Below are positions 24,899 through 36,126 of a stretch of 64,000 nucleotides of DNA, in pieces (the stretch's first letter is position 1; each line of letters starts with the position of its first letter). The stretch lies in the NCBI GenBank assembly GCA_049840595.1, contig JASGKO010000043.1, positions 272,835-336,834 on the forward strand. Reading direction: 5' to 3'. The notes under the pieces are model-generated. The model was not told the DNA's origin. It did not search any database and saw only the letters and a list, made by a program, of their open reading frames with translations. The position numbers were made by a program, and so were the translations under genes. The stretch is from JASGKO01 sp049840595. Lineage in GTDB: Bacteria; Verrucomicrobiota; Verrucomicrobiia; Chthoniobacterales; Chthoniobacteraceae.

Positions 24899-27800
24899 AT
24901 GAAAAAGCCCACCCTTCGCCGACCTGTCGTTGTTTGTATCCGTCTTGCGATTGTTACAATGGTCACCGCATTGCCGCTTGACCTGTGGACGGCACGGGGA
25001 GCCAGTGAGACCTGGACAGGCACGGCGACCACGGGTAACTGGACCGATGCCACCTGGTCGCCCGATGCGGCGGCACCGGGAGCGACCTCGGGGACGACGA
25101 ATACAGACACGGCCACCTTTGGCAGCAGCGGGGCGAGCACGATCACGGTGGACAGCTATCGCAACCTGCAAAACATTACTTTCAACGGTTCCTCGGCCTT
25201 CACGCTTTCCACCGGCACGCTCTACCTTACGGCGGGCGGTGTGGTGCAGAACACGGGCTCCGCGGCGCAGATCATCAGCGCGCCGATTGTGCTGGAAGGG
25301 AACTACTCCTTCACCTCCAGCGCGAGCAATGCGGCCAATACGCTTGTCTTTAGCACCGGCGGGATTACGGGAGCCGCGACCACGGGGAACACCTTCAGCC
25401 TCACTCTGGGCGGGGCGAATGCAGGCACGAATACGATCAGCAGCGTGATTGGCGATGGCACCGGCGGCGGTAACCTGGCCCTGGTGAAGAATGACGCGGG
25501 TCTCTGGGTGCTCTCCGGAACCAACACCTTTACCGGTGGCGACACGCTCAACAGCGGCATCCTTTCCATCAACGCGGATGCGAACCTCGGCGCCTCGACC
25601 AGCGCGGTGACCCTCAATGGCGGCACCCTGCGCACGACCGCCGGGATTACCAACACCCACGCCTTCACCATCGGCGCGAGCGGCGGTACGATCAACGTCA
25701 GCACCACGGGCCAGTATTTTTTCAACACGGCGAATACTCTGCTCGGCAGCGGCACGCTGACCCTCACCGGCAACGGAACGCTGGTGGCCAATACCGGCAA
25801 CCTGCGGGTGGCGCAGACCAATACGTTCAACGGCAACGTCATCCTCCAGGGCGGCGGCACATTTGAATATGGCGTGCAGGGGGCGGTGGACCCCACGGCG
25901 ACCTTTACGCTCAACAACCAGGGTGAACTGGCGGTGCAGGGCAGCAGCGCGGTGAACATGGCCAACAGCCTCACCGTGAATGGTGGCACCAATAGCGTGC
26001 TCAGCTTTGAAAACGGCACCCTGGGCATTTTCTCCGGCGCGATCACACTCAATGCCAATCTGACCATCGGCCTGCGCGACTGGTATAATTACGGCACCGT
26101 GCGCGGCGGCACAGTTTCCGGGAACATCTCCGGCACCGGCGGGCTCACGATTAATTCGGGCACCGGCACCACCGGCACCCTCACCTTGAGCGGGACCAAC
26201 ACCTACGCGGGCAGCACCACCATCGCGAGCGCGACCGTGACTGTTGCCGGCAACCAGACGGGCGCGAACAGCAATTATCTCCTCCAGCCCGGCAGCACGC
26301 TCATCCTCAATGGCAATACCGGTTCACTGCCGACGAATACGACCCTCGCTCTCAATGGTGCGGGCTTCACGTACCAGGGCTCCACCACCGGCAGCACGCT
26401 TGATGCGAGTGGATACACGATCAGCGGTTCCAATGAAGTAAACTTCACCTCCATCTACGGAACCAGCGGCACCACCACGCTCACACTGCCCAGTCTGGCG
26501 CGTTCGGTGGGGATGACAGAAAATTTCACCGCCAGCGGCGGCACCAATGGCACCACGAACCTGATCACCCTTTCCACCGCGCCCACCTCCACGGGCACAC
26601 TGCTCGACAAGGGTGAATTCTTCAGCGGCACAGACTATGCGGTTTACGATGCGGCCGGGTACCTGCGGGCCTTCAATTATTCCACCGATACCAACGGAGT
26701 CATCGCCGCCGGCGGCACGACCCTCGGGACGGTGACGGCGCTAAGCAATGTCAACCTGACCGGCGCGGTGACGGCGCAGACCACGGCGCAGATTGACACG
26801 CTCAAGCTCGGGACGACCAACGGTCTCACCCTGGCCTCCAGCCAGATTCTCACCGTGGACAGCCTGCTCAAATCCGGTGCGAATGCGGCCACCATCAGCG
26901 GCGGCACGGGCATCCAGGCGTCCAGCAACGGCGAGCTGGTGATCCGCACCAATGCCTCGGGTGATACGCTCACCATTGCCTCGGCGATTCTGGCCAACGG
27001 AACCAATGCGCTGACCAAGAGCGGCTCGGGGACGCTGGTCATCAGCGGAACAAATACCTATACCGGGAATACGTATCTGAACCTTGGTACGATTGATGTC
27101 CAGAACGCCAGCGCGTTCGGCACCGGCACGTTAGTCCTTAATGGCGGCCAGGTGAATAATAACGGCAGCAGCGCACTGACCCTGGCCAACAACATCTACG
27201 TTCCCGCGGGAATGAGCGCACAGTTCAAGGCGTCTTCCACCTCTGGAAACGGTCTCGGTGATTCCGGCGCCTTGACCGGCAGCGGGACGCTGACCCTGCT
27301 TTCGGCGGGGACCAACAGCACGGCGTTCCTCTCGGGTGATTTGAGTGAGTTTACTGGTACGCTGGTCGCGAACACGGTGAACAACGGCTCGAATTTGAAC
27401 ATTGGGGGCGGCACGGCGGCCTCGAACAATTTGGGGCAGGCTACGTTGCAGCTTACTGGCGGGAACAGTTCCAACCGTCGTCTGGCGGGTTGGGGCGGTA
27501 TTTTGCAGGTCGGTGCGCTCTCCGGCACGGTTGGAACCTTTAACGGTGGCAACCTCGAAGTGGGCGCGTTGAATACGAATACCACCTTCGGCGGCATGAG
27601 CATCAACGGCGGCTGGTCGTTGATCAAGGTGGGCACCGGCACGCTCACCTTGAATGGCGGCACCGTTTACACCGGTTCCTCGGGCGGCATTCAGGCCAAT
27701 GGGGGCACGATCGCGATCGACCTGAGCAATCTGGCGGCCTCCACCTCCCTGTGGAGTGCGCCGTTGAAAGTGGGTGGCGGCACCTTCAGCCTCTTCGCCA

Positions 27801-30800
27801 AGCCGAATGTCACCAGCACCCAGGCGTTTACCTCGACCACGATCAACTCCGGAGCCTCGGCGATCACCGCGAGCACCAATGGCGGCGGCGGCAGTGTGTT
27901 GCTGACCCTTAACGGCCTCACCCGTAATGCCGGCGGCACCGTGGATTTCACCCTGCCCAGCGGCGCGCAGAGCAGCACTAACGGAATCACCACCACCTCG
28001 ACCACGCTGGTCTCCAACAACGTGCTGGTCAGCGCGGCGACCAATGGCATCGCCTTTGCGACCGTGGGCGGGACGGATTGGGCGAGCCTGAGCGGGAATA
28101 ACATCGTGGGCTATTCGAAGGTGGGCAGCTACGCCACCGGAGCGGCCAATTATCTGGCCGCCAGCAACGTGGATGTGACTAACGGGGACAGCGTCTCCGG
28201 GGTGACGGCGAATACGCTGCGCTTCAACGCCGCGGGCGACACGCTCACGCTCTCGGGGACGAATATCGTGAGCACCGGCGGCATTTTGGTGACGAGCGCG
28301 GGGACGGGCTCAAGCATTGCCGGTGGCACCTTGCAGTCCGGCGGCGGTGAGGCGCTGGTCCTCATCAACAACGGCTCGATGGATCTGAGCACCACCACGA
28401 TCGCCAACAGCACGGTTGGGGCGAGCGCATTCACGATCTCGGGAGCAGGCACGACGACGCTCAGCAATGCGAATACCTATACCGGGAAGACGTATGTAAA
28501 CGTGGGAACGGTGATGGCCGGTGCGGATACAAGCTTTGGCGTGGCGCCGTCCTCCGTGACGGCGGACCAGCTGAACCTGAATGGTGGCACGATCAAACTG
28601 GCGGGCGCATTCAATTTCGCCACCAATCGCGGGATCACGCTGGGGAACAACGGGGGAACGATTGATACGAACGGCTTTGACAGCACCTATGCGGGAGTGA
28701 TTGCGGGCGGGGTGACTGGGACCACGAGCGCGAATACCTCGTATGGCTTCGGGCTCACGAAGAATGGCAGCGGCACGTTGACCCTGACGGGGACGAACAC
28801 CTACGGCGGGACGACGGTGATCAATGGCGGCACGGTGAGCGTGTCGTCGCTGGCGACGGAGACGGCCAGTGGCGGGGTGGCGAGCGGGATTGGTTCGGCG
28901 CCGAATACCGCGCAATATCTGGTCTTCAACGGCGGGACGTTGCAATACACCGGGGCGGCGACGACGACCGACCGTCGGTTTACGCTGGGAAGCAGCGGCG
29001 GGACGATTGACGCCTCGGGCAGCGGGGCGCTGACGTGGGCGGGGAACACCGGGAGCGGTGGGACGGTCAGTAATGTGATCAGCATTTCAGGCACGGGCAA
29101 CCGCACGCTGACGCTGACGGGTTCGAGCACGGCCAGCAACGTGCTGGGGATCGCGCTGGGCGACAGCAGCACGAGCGGGAAGAGTTCGCTGGTGAAAAAC
29201 GGCGCGGGCACCTGGGTGCTGACCGGGACGAATACTTATACGGGAGCCACGACCGTCAATGCCGGGACGCTGCGGGTGACCGGGTCGCTGGCGAGTGGCA
29301 GTGCGGTGGCGGTGAGTGGTGGGGCGACGCTTACGGGCACCGGCACGATCGGCGGTTCAGTGACCGTGGCGGGCGGCAGCACGCTTTCCACGGAAGGGGC
29401 GCTTTCGCTGGTGGATGGCTCGACGAGCACGGCCTTCAAGGTGGGGAGCCTGGCGCTGGGCGGGACCTCGGGGAATCTCTCGCAACTGAGCTTCGACGTG
29501 GGTTCATCGCTGAACGACCTGCTCACCGTGGTGGGCAACCTGCTGCTCAACGTGGGCGGCGCGACCATCAACATCAACAGCTCCGGCGCCGTGGCGGGGC
29601 AGACTTATACGCTGATCAGTTTCGGCAGCGGAACGGGCGCGGGCTTCACAATTGGCAGCGGTTCGACGGTGGGTTCGCTGACGCTGGCGAATACCAGCCT
29701 GAGCTTTGGCGTCTCCGGCACCTTGAACGTGACGGCCAATTCGGTGCAGCTGGTGACCACCGGCGCGACGGCACCCACGACGGCCTACTGGTCCGGCGTC
29801 CAGGGCACGCAATGGAACAGCCTCAACGGCAGCAGCACGGCGGCCAACTTCACGACGGATGCGACCGGTTCGAACTCGGTGGCGGCCCTTCCGGCGCCGA
29901 CGACCGATGTGATCTTCGCAGCGAGTGGCAATGGAGCTCCGACCAACCTCACCAATACCCTCGGCCAGGACTTTGAAATCAAGAGCCTCACCTTCTCCAG
30001 CGGGCTCGGGGCGGCGAGCATTACGGGCTCCAATTCGCTGACGGTGGACGCGGGCGGGATCACGTTGCAGAGCACCAACGGCGGGGTGACCTTGGGGATG
30101 ACCACGCTGGCGTTGGGGGCGGATGAGACCTTCACCAATGCGAGCAGCAACAACCTCACCGTTGCGGCGGTCATCAGCGGCAGCCATGCGCTCACGGTCA
30201 ATAATACCGGCACCGGCAAGACCGTGTTCTCCGGGGTGAATACCTACACCGGGGGCACCACGCTCACGACCGGCCTCTTGCAGATGAGTGGCAACAGCAC
30301 CTCCAGTTCGAATGGTGGGCTGGGGGCGATCAGCGGCGCGTTTACGGTCAACGGCGGCACGCTGGATTTGAATGACACGACGCAGGGGGTGGGCAACCTC
30401 ACCGGCACCGGCGGCACGATTGTGAACAACGGCAGCTCGGCGGTCACCTTCACGATCGGCAATGGCAATGGGACGGGCGGCAACTACCAGGGCGTGATCG
30501 CGAATAACAATAACGCCGGGTTGGGCGTGGTGGCACTGACCAAGACGGGCACCGGCACGATCCAGCTCTCCGGGGCGAATACCTACACGGGTGCGACCAA
30601 TATCAATGGCGGCGTGCTGCAAATCAGCAACCTGGGCAATCTCGGCTCGGCTACGAGTGCGATCGGGTTCAAAGGTGGTGCACTGGAAATTCTCACCAGC
30701 GGCTTTGACCTGACCCGTGCGATCACGATGAACGGGGCGGCCACGATTCTAAATGATTCCGGGGCGCTGACCATCGGGACCAGTATCACGAACGCCGGCA

Positions 30801-32584
30801 ACCTTTTTACCATTGGCGGGGCGGGTACGACCGGCATCTCGGGAGCAATTACGGGCACCGGCGGCTTCTACAAGACCGGCAGCGGGACGGTCAATATTAC
30901 GGGCACCAGTAACACCTACACCGGCGCGACGACGATTGACCAGGGCACCTTGAACCTCTCCGGCTCCTATAGCGGCTCCAGCACCTTCACGGTGAGCAAT
31001 GCCGGCACCTTGAACGTGACCGGGACGCTGACCTCGACGAACACGATGACGATTGGCAATCGCTCCGGGGCTGGCAGCCTCACCTTGAATGGCGGCACGC
31101 TCACAGTCGGCGCGACCAACATCACGGCGGGCTTCGTGATTTCCAACAGCGCTGCAGCGACGGATACCGCCGCTGCCTCGGTGACCATCAATAGCGGCAC
31201 GCTCACCTCGAACGGCGACGTGGATGTAGGCATCGGCGGGACGCAGACGGCATTGCTGACGATGAACGGCGGCACCGTGAACGTCGGGACGACGGTGGAG
31301 AAATGGATGAAGATCGGGGCGTTCGACACGATCAGCGCGACAGTGAACCTCACTTCCGGGACGATCAACCTGGATACCAATACCGACATCCGTTTCACCA
31401 CCGATGGCGGCGCCGGCACCAATGTCTTCAACCAAAATGGCGGAAACATCGTTTCCTTCAGCGACAACGGCGTCACCCACGGCGGCAGCACCGCGCTGGA
31501 TATGCAGTACGCGGGGAACAGCTCGACGAACAATACCTACAATTTGAACGCCGGCACGCTGACGATTGGCCAAGTCACCTCGAGCGCAGTCAGCGGGACG
31601 CGCACGTTCAATTTCAATGGGGGTACTTTGCAGGTGGCATCCAGTGCGACGGCCTCCACCTTCTTCAATCTCGGCGGTGGCAACTCGTTCGCGAATGTCC
31701 GCAACGGCGGTGCAATCATTGATACGAATGGTTATAGCGTCACTGTGGCGCAGGCCCTCATTCACAGCAATGTCGCCGGTGATAACGCCACCGATGGTGG
31801 TCTCATCAAGAAAGGTGCAGGAGCCATGACGCTTGGCGGGGCCAATACTTATACCGGTCCCACCATGGTCAAGGCGGGGGCGCTTATTGTCAGCAATTCG
31901 CTGTCCAGCAGCTCGACCGTGACCATTGGCGACGCGTCTAATCTCACCACCAGCGCCGTTCTCGCGGGCAGCGTCACTGGTAGCAATGTAGGCTCGGTGA
32001 TCCTGGGTGCGGCGGCGGGCAATTCCGGCGCGAAGCTCAGTCCGAGCAACGGCAGCAATGGCAGTGCCAGTGCGGGCGCCCTGGGCAGCCTGATTACCAT
32101 CAATGGAAACCTCACCATTACGAGTGGCTCGGGTGCGCATCTGCAAATGGCAGTGGGTCGTGCCGTCACTGGGCAGGATTCCAGCCTGGCCAATGATCTA
32201 TCCGACCGCCTGGTGGTCTCCGGCAGCATTTCGCTCTCTGGCGATCTCGACATCAGCCTGCTTTCGGCCACCGGTTATGCTTTGAGTCAGGGCGATGTGA
32301 TGTATCTCATCCTCAACAACGGTAGCAGCGCAGTTAGCGGCACCTTTGATTCGATCAATGGCGTGGGCAGTGGCATCGGGCAGGACGCGCTCTTCTCCGT
32401 GGGCGGGCTGAGCTTCAAGATCAGCTACACCGCCGATGCGGGGGGCGTTGCCTTCGATGGCGGAGGGAACAATGTGGCCCTCATGGTCATGGCAGTTCCC
32501 GAGCCCCGGACCTGGCTCTTGATTTTGGGTGGAGCAGGCCTCGTGAGGTTGCGCCGGAAAAACTTTTTCCGCGCCGTGGTGTGA
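24899..32584 (+). CDS. Giant autotransporter-repeat surface protein with PEP-CTERM signal
   Basis: 2561 residues. The start at 24899 gives MKKPTLRRPVVVCIRLAIV and a signal peptide ending around ARGA. The body is at least ten copies of the passenger-associated transport repeat (pattern GTLTLSGTNTYTGxTxxNxG), alternating with Gly/Ser/Thr/Asn-rich beta-helix sequence, so a long extracellular right-handed beta-helix is likely. There is no beta-barrel at the C-terminus. Instead it ends MAVPEPRTWLLILGGAGLVR then LRRKNFF, a PEP-CTERM sorting signal (V-P-E-P, hydrophobic helix, basic tail) for exosortase processing. The reading frame is intact over all 7.7 kb. It is the first of three related tandem genes. 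The ligand or role (adhesin, glycan binding) is unknown. Confidence 0.85.
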   Translation: MKKPTLRRPVVVCIRLAIVTMVTALPLDLWTARGASETWTGTATTGNWTDATWSPDAAAPGATSGTTNTDTATFGSSGASTITVDSYRNLQNITFNGSSAFTLSTGTLYLTAGGVVQNTGSAAQIISAPIVLEGNYSFTSSASNAANTLVFSTGGITGAATTGNTFSLTLGGANAGTNTISSVIGDGTGGGNLALVKNDAGLWVLSGTNTFTGGDTLNSGILSINADANLGASTSAVTLNGGTLRTTAGITNTHAFTIGASGGTINVSTTGQYFFNTANTLLGSGTLTLTGNGTLVANTGNLRVAQTNTFNGNVILQGGGTFEYGVQGAVDPTATFTLNNQGELAVQGSSAVNMANSLTVNGGTNSVLSFENGTLGIFSGAITLNANLTIGLRDWYNYGTVRGGTVSGNISGTGGLTINSGTGTTGTLTLSGTNTYAGSTTIASATVTVAGNQTGANSNYLLQPGSTLILNGNTGSLPTNTTLALNGAGFTYQGSTTGSTLDASGYTISGSNEVNFTSIYGTSGTTTLTLPSLARSVGMTENFTASGGTNGTTNLITLSTAPTSTGTLLDKGEFFSGTDYAVYDAAGYLRAFNYSTDTNGVIAAGGTTLGTVTALSNVNLTGAVTAQTTAQIDTLKLGTTNGLTLASSQILTVDSLLKSGANAATISGGTGIQASSNGELVIRTNASGDTLTIASAILANGTNALTKSGSGTLVISGTNTYTGNTYLNLGTIDVQNASAFGTGTLVLNGGQVNNNGSSALTLANNIYVPAGMSAQFKASSTSGNGLGDSGALTGSGTLTLLSAGTNSTAFLSGDLSEFTGTLVANTVNNGSNLNIGGGTAASNNLGQATLQLTGGNSSNRRLAGWGGILQVGALSGTVGTFNGGNLEVGALNTNTTFGGMSINGGWSLIKVGTGTLTLNGGTVYTGSSGGIQANGGTIAIDLSNLAASTSLWSAPLKVGGGTFSLFAKPNVTSTQAFTSTTINSGASAITASTNGGGGSVLLTLNGLTRNAGGTVDFTLPSGAQSSTNGITTTSTTLVSNNVLVSAATNGIAFATVGGTDWASLSGNNIVGYSKVGSYATGAANYLAASNVDVTNGDSVSGVTANTLRFNAAGDTLTLSGTNIVSTGGILVTSAGTGSSIAGGTLQSGGGEALVLINNGSMDLSTTTIANSTVGASAFTISGAGTTTLSNANTYTGKTYVNVGTVMAGADTSFGVAPSSVTADQLNLNGGTIKLAGAFNFATNRGITLGNNGGTIDTNGFDSTYAGVIAGGVTGTTSANTSYGFGLTKNGSGTLTLTGTNTYGGTTVINGGTVSVSSLATETASGGVASGIGSAPNTAQYLVFNGGTLQYTGAATTTDRRFTLGSSGGTIDASGSGALTWAGNTGSGGTVSNVISISGTGNRTLTLTGSSTASNVLGIALGDSSTSGKSSLVKNGAGTWVLTGTNTYTGATTVNAGTLRVTGSLASGSAVAVSGGATLTGTGTIGGSVTVAGGSTLSTEGALSLVDGSTSTAFKVGSLALGGTSGNLSQLSFDVGSSLNDLLTVVGNLLLNVGGATININSSGAVAGQTYTLISFGSGTGAGFTIGSGSTVGSLTLANTSLSFGVSGTLNVTANSVQLVTTGATAPTTAYWSGVQGTQWNSLNGSSTAANFTTDATGSNSVAALPAPTTDVIFAASGNGAPTNLTNTLGQDFEIKSLTFSSGLGAASITGSNSLTVDAGGITLQSTNGGVTLGMTTLALGADETFTNASSNNLTVAAVISGSHALTVNNTGTGKTVFSGVNTYTGGTTLTTGLLQMSGNSTSSSNGGLGAISGAFTVNGGTLDLNDTTQGVGNLTGTGGTIVNNGSSAVTFTIGNGNGTGGNYQGVIANNNNAGLGVVALTKTGTGTIQLSGANTYTGATNINGGVLQISNLGNLGSATSAIGFKGGALEILTSGFDLTRAITMNGAATILNDSGALTIGTSITNAGNLFTIGGAGTTGISGAITGTGGFYKTGSGTVNITGTSNTYTGATTIDQGTLNLSGSYSGSSTFTVSNAGTLNVTGTLTSTNTMTIGNRSGAGSLTLNGGTLTVGATNITAGFVISNSAAATDTAAASVTINSGTLTSNGDVDVGIGGTQTALLTMNGGTVNVGTTVEKWMKIGAFDTISATVNLTSGTINLDTNTDIRFTTDGGAGTNVFNQNGGNIVSFSDNGVTHGGSTALDMQYAGNSSTNNTYNLNAGTLTIGQVTSSAVSGTRTFNFNGGTLQVASSATASTFFNLGGGNSFANVRNGGAIIDTNGYSVTVAQALIHSNVAGDNATDGGLIKKGAGAMTLGGANTYTGPTMVKAGALIVSNSLSSSSTVTIGDASNLTTSAVLAGSVTGSNVGSVILGAAAGNSGAKLSPSNGSNGSASAGALGSLITINGNLTITSGSGAHLQMAVGRAVTGQDSSLANDLSDRLVVSGSISLSGDLDISLLSATGYALSQGDVMYLILNNGSSAVSGTFDSINGVGSGIGQDALFSVGGLSFKISYTADAGGVAFDGGGNNVALMVMAVPEPRTWLLILGGAGLVRLRRKNFFRAVV

Positions 32585-32661
32585 TTTTTTTTCACCGGGG
32601 TTGAGCCGGGCATTATAAAGAGAAGACCGGGAGACAAAAGAACAGGGAATCAACCGGAAAA

Positions 32662-32675
32662 CTGAACCGTTTAAG
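32662..32675. promoter_or_regulatory. LacI-type operator candidate before the second surface-repeat gene
   Basis: CTGAACCGTTTAAG, one mismatch to CTTANNCGNNTAAG, 123 bp before the start codon. Confidence 0.4.
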
Positions 32676-32798
32676 CTAAAAATTGGTTGCCGGGTATTTC
32701 TTTTCCTTAAGATTAAATCATCGAGTCCGATAACTCGCCAACGGAGGAATCGGTTTCGTTTCCACTGTCCCACCCCCATCTTAGCCCGTGGACTCAAC

Positions 32799-35700
32799 AT
32801 GCACCCCAAATCTCTCGCCCGCTTTCTAGCCCTTACGTTTGGGCTTTCTTTTACTGCTGCGCTCCCATCCTTCGCCGCGACCTATAGCTGGGACGCGGGA
32901 CTTACCCCTGCGAGCCCCTCCGGCGGCACCGGAGCATGGGATCTCTCTACCGCCGACTGGTCGAATGGCACGACAGATCAAGTGTGGACGGACACCACCG
33001 GCACGGATACCGCGACCTTTGGTGGGACGGCTGGAACGGTTTCCGTGGGAACCAATCTGGGCGCGTTGGGGCTGACTTTTACCACGACGGGATACACGCT
33101 TAATCTGGGCGGTAACACCCTCACTCTGGGGACCGGCGGGATCACGGCCAGTGCGCTTTCCAGCGGCACGACGACCATCAGCAATGGCACCGTCGCCCTG
33201 GGCGGCAACCAGACGTGGAACGTGGGCACGGGCGCGACGTTGTCGGTTTCCAGTGCGATCAGCGGCACCTCCACGCTGGCGAAGAGCGGTTCCGGCACGC
33301 TGGTCCTCGGCGGCGCGAATACTTACAGCGGAGCCACTACGATCAGTGCGGGCACCTTGCAGCTTACCAATGCCAGTGCGCTCCAAAGCACCGCTGTGAC
33401 CAATAGCAGCACGCTGGATTTGCGGTCGGACACCGCCACCACCTTTGCCACCGGCGGCGTCACGCTCAACAGCAGCACGATCAACGTGGACAAGGCCGCC
33501 AGTGGAACGGGCCAGACGCTCACCCTCGGAGGCACGGTCACCGTCAACGCCGGGGTCACCGTCAATTTCACCAGCACCAGCAGCGATACGCTCGCCTTGG
33601 GAACAGTGAGCGCCGTGAGCTCCGGCAACACCTCCTATACCTTCAACGCGAGTGGCGCGAATGTCTCCATCACCACATTGAATGGAACCGGCGCGGGTGA
33701 TGCTACCTATACCTTTGCGGGCAACGGAAACTTTACCTTCGGGAATTTGCAGAACGGCGGAACCAACCGCGAGTTGAGCCCGATCGTGAATACCTCCGGT
33801 ATCGTGACGATCAATGGGAGCACTTCGAGCAATATCAACGTAGATAGCGCCAGTGGGAATAATGCCAGCGTGACCATGAATAACGGCACGCTCTTCCTCG
33901 ATTTCTCGAATCTCGCCACGCCGACCAACCTGATTACCCGCAGTGGAACGCATGCGACCACCTTTTTTACCCTCGGTGGCGGCACCCTGAGTATTTACGG
34001 TAAGACCGGCGCGACGGCGACCTCGCAGAACCTGTTTGGCGGCACCACCTTCAATGCGGGCGCTTCCACTATTTTGCTGACCAACAATGGCAGTTCCACC
34101 ACGACGCTGACGATGAATGCGCTCACGCGCAACGTCGGCGGCACGGTCAACCTGACCACGGCAGCGGGGACGACCTTTGCCACCAACGGGATTTACACCA
34201 CGACCACGACCACCAACGTCGGCGGCATTCTGGGTGGTTATGCCACCGTGAATGGGACAACCTGGGCGGTGGCTCCGGCCAGCAGTGGTTCGGCCATTAC
34301 GGGGCTGGCCGATGCCAGCTATAGCAACACCGGCACCACCGCGCTGAGTGCCGCGGCGACGACCGCGAATATCGATGTCGCAGCGGCGGGCACGAACGCC
34401 GCCACGGCCTCGCAGGTGGTCAACTCCCTGCGCTTCAACGACTCGACCGGCGCGGCCACGGTGGATGCGACCAACGGACTTACCCTCACCACGGGCGGCA
34501 TCCTGGTGACCTCGAACGTGGGCAGCAATCTCTCGACCATCTCCGGCGGCACCATCAATGGCGCGGCCAGCGCAGACTTGGTGGTGACGCAGAACAACTC
34601 CAGCGCCGGGCTGACGATCAGCTCGACGATCGCCGACAACACCGCCGCGACCGCGTTGACCAAGAGCGGAGCCGGTCTGCTCACCTTGAGCAACGCGACC
34701 AATACCTACACCGGCAAGACCTACCTGAATGCGGGCACGCTGAACATTGCGGCGGATGCCAGCCTCGGCACGGCTCCCGCCTCGGTCACCGCCACGCAAC
34801 TCACGATCAATGGCGGCACGCTGCAATTTGGCGGCGCCTTCAATCTCGCCACCAACCGTGGCATCACGATCGGCCTCAAGGGCGCGACGATCGATACCAA
34901 TGGCTTCAATACCACCTACGCCGGGGTAATCGCCGGCACGGCCTCCACCAATGGCACCCTTACGAAAGTCGGAACGGGCACGCTGACTCTCTCCGCCGCC
35001 AATACCTACAGCGCCGGCTCGGCCCTCAATGGCGGCACCGTGGCGATCAGCAACGCGGCGGCACTCGGTTCCTCCGGCAATATTGCTTTCGGTGGCGGCA
35101 CGCTGCAATACAGCGGAATTACCACCGATTTCTCTTCGCGTATTAAGAACAGCACCAGCGCCATCTCGATTGATACCAACGGCCAGAATGTCACCTTTGC
35201 CACCGCCCTTGGCAGTACCAACACCGGTGGCCTCACCAAGGCCGGTTCCGGCACGCTCACGATTACCGGCAAGGGGACCTATAGCGGAAACAACACCGTC
35301 ACTGTCGGCACCCTGGCGGTCACCGGCACCGGCAAGCTGGGTACGGGCAACGTCACCGTCTCGGCCGGAGCGACCCTCACCTTCGGCTCCGGTTCTGAGA
35401 CCTCCGTGAACTATGTGGACGATCTCTTCAAGCATCATCCTCAACGGCACCACCTCAATCTTGAATCTCAACTTCTCCAGTTCCGGCTTCGAAACCATCG
35501 CCTCCCTCACCGTCAACGGCAACGCCGTTGCCTCCGGCACCTACACCGCCGCCCTGCTCAACGCCAGCTACGGCAGCGGCACCCAGTTCACCGGCAGCGG
35601 AAATATCACCGTCGTCCCCGAGCCCACGACCTGGGCGATGGTAATCGGTGGTGCGACCCTGCTGGCCAGCATGCAAAGAAAGCGCCGTCATCGCCGGTAA
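32799..35700 (+). pseudogene. Autotransporter-repeat surface protein with PEP-CTERM signal in a second frame
   Basis: Signal peptide MHPKSLARFLALTFGLSFTA up to PSFA, then TYSWDAGLTPASPSGGTGAW and about 860 residues of Gly/Thr/Ser/Asn-rich beta-helix with passenger repeats (GANTYSGATTISAGTL, TNTYTGKTYLNAGTL). The main frame reads to ETSVNYVDDL near 35423 and then turns to nonsense, ending at 35708. In the +1 frame the sequence continues SSSIILNGTTSILNLNFSSS and ends VVPEPTTWAMVIGGATLLAS, QRKRRHRR, a proper PEP-CTERM. Skipping one base (C at 35424) joins them. The site is a short CT run. The corrected length is about 965 residues. The third gene has a break at the same point. Confidence 0.82.
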
Positions 35701-35813
35701 TCAAATAACCAGAGTAGTTCAATAAAAAGTGGAGCGATAAGGGATGCCCATCTTACTTGGTAAAATCCGTTGCGCGGCTATCGAATAAAGGGAACGACTC
35801 CAGTCCTTATTTT

Positions 35814-35850
35814 AAAATCCTTCACTGCAGTGTGGTGAAGGATTTTTTAT
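35814..35850 (+). terminator. Rho-independent terminator after the second surface-repeat gene
   Basis: Arms AAAATCCTTCAC and GTGAAGGATTTT are perfectly complementary over 12 bp with a 9-base loop, and the right arm runs on into more T. It lies 114 bp after the gene end. Confidence 0.85.
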
Positions 35851-36012
35851 TTGGCCTCATGATCGCGAAGTAAACCTGGGTTCGTACCCCATATAGCTTG
35901 AGGGATCCGAATGAATGAGGGAACGGCGCGTAATTTTTGATTTCATCTTAAAGTAGCGCTGACCAACGTTTTATGAATCCGGTGGCACTTGGGTAATAAG
36001 AATTTTACCGAA

Positions 36013-36026
36013 CTAAATCGCGTAAG
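36013..36026. promoter_or_regulatory. LacI-type operator candidate before the third surface-repeat gene
   Basis: CTAAATCGCGTAAG, one mismatch to CTTANNCGNNTAAG, 100 bp before the start codon. The rest of 35851-36126 holds no gene. Confidence 0.42.
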
Positions 36027-36126
36027 CCGCCGCGCAATTGATCGGGAAGGACCTTCTCCTAAGGTGAGCACTGCAAGAACACGACTCCTTGCCTTTCCAC
36101 CACCTCCATCCACCCGAACCTGCATC

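Noticed and set aside
32826..35540. Long minus-strand open frame (904 codons) over the second surface-repeat gene, and similar ones over the other two
   Set aside because: Composition is Arg/Gly/Ala-rich without domains or signal peptide, and the frame mirrors the biased codons of the real plus-strand repeat gene.
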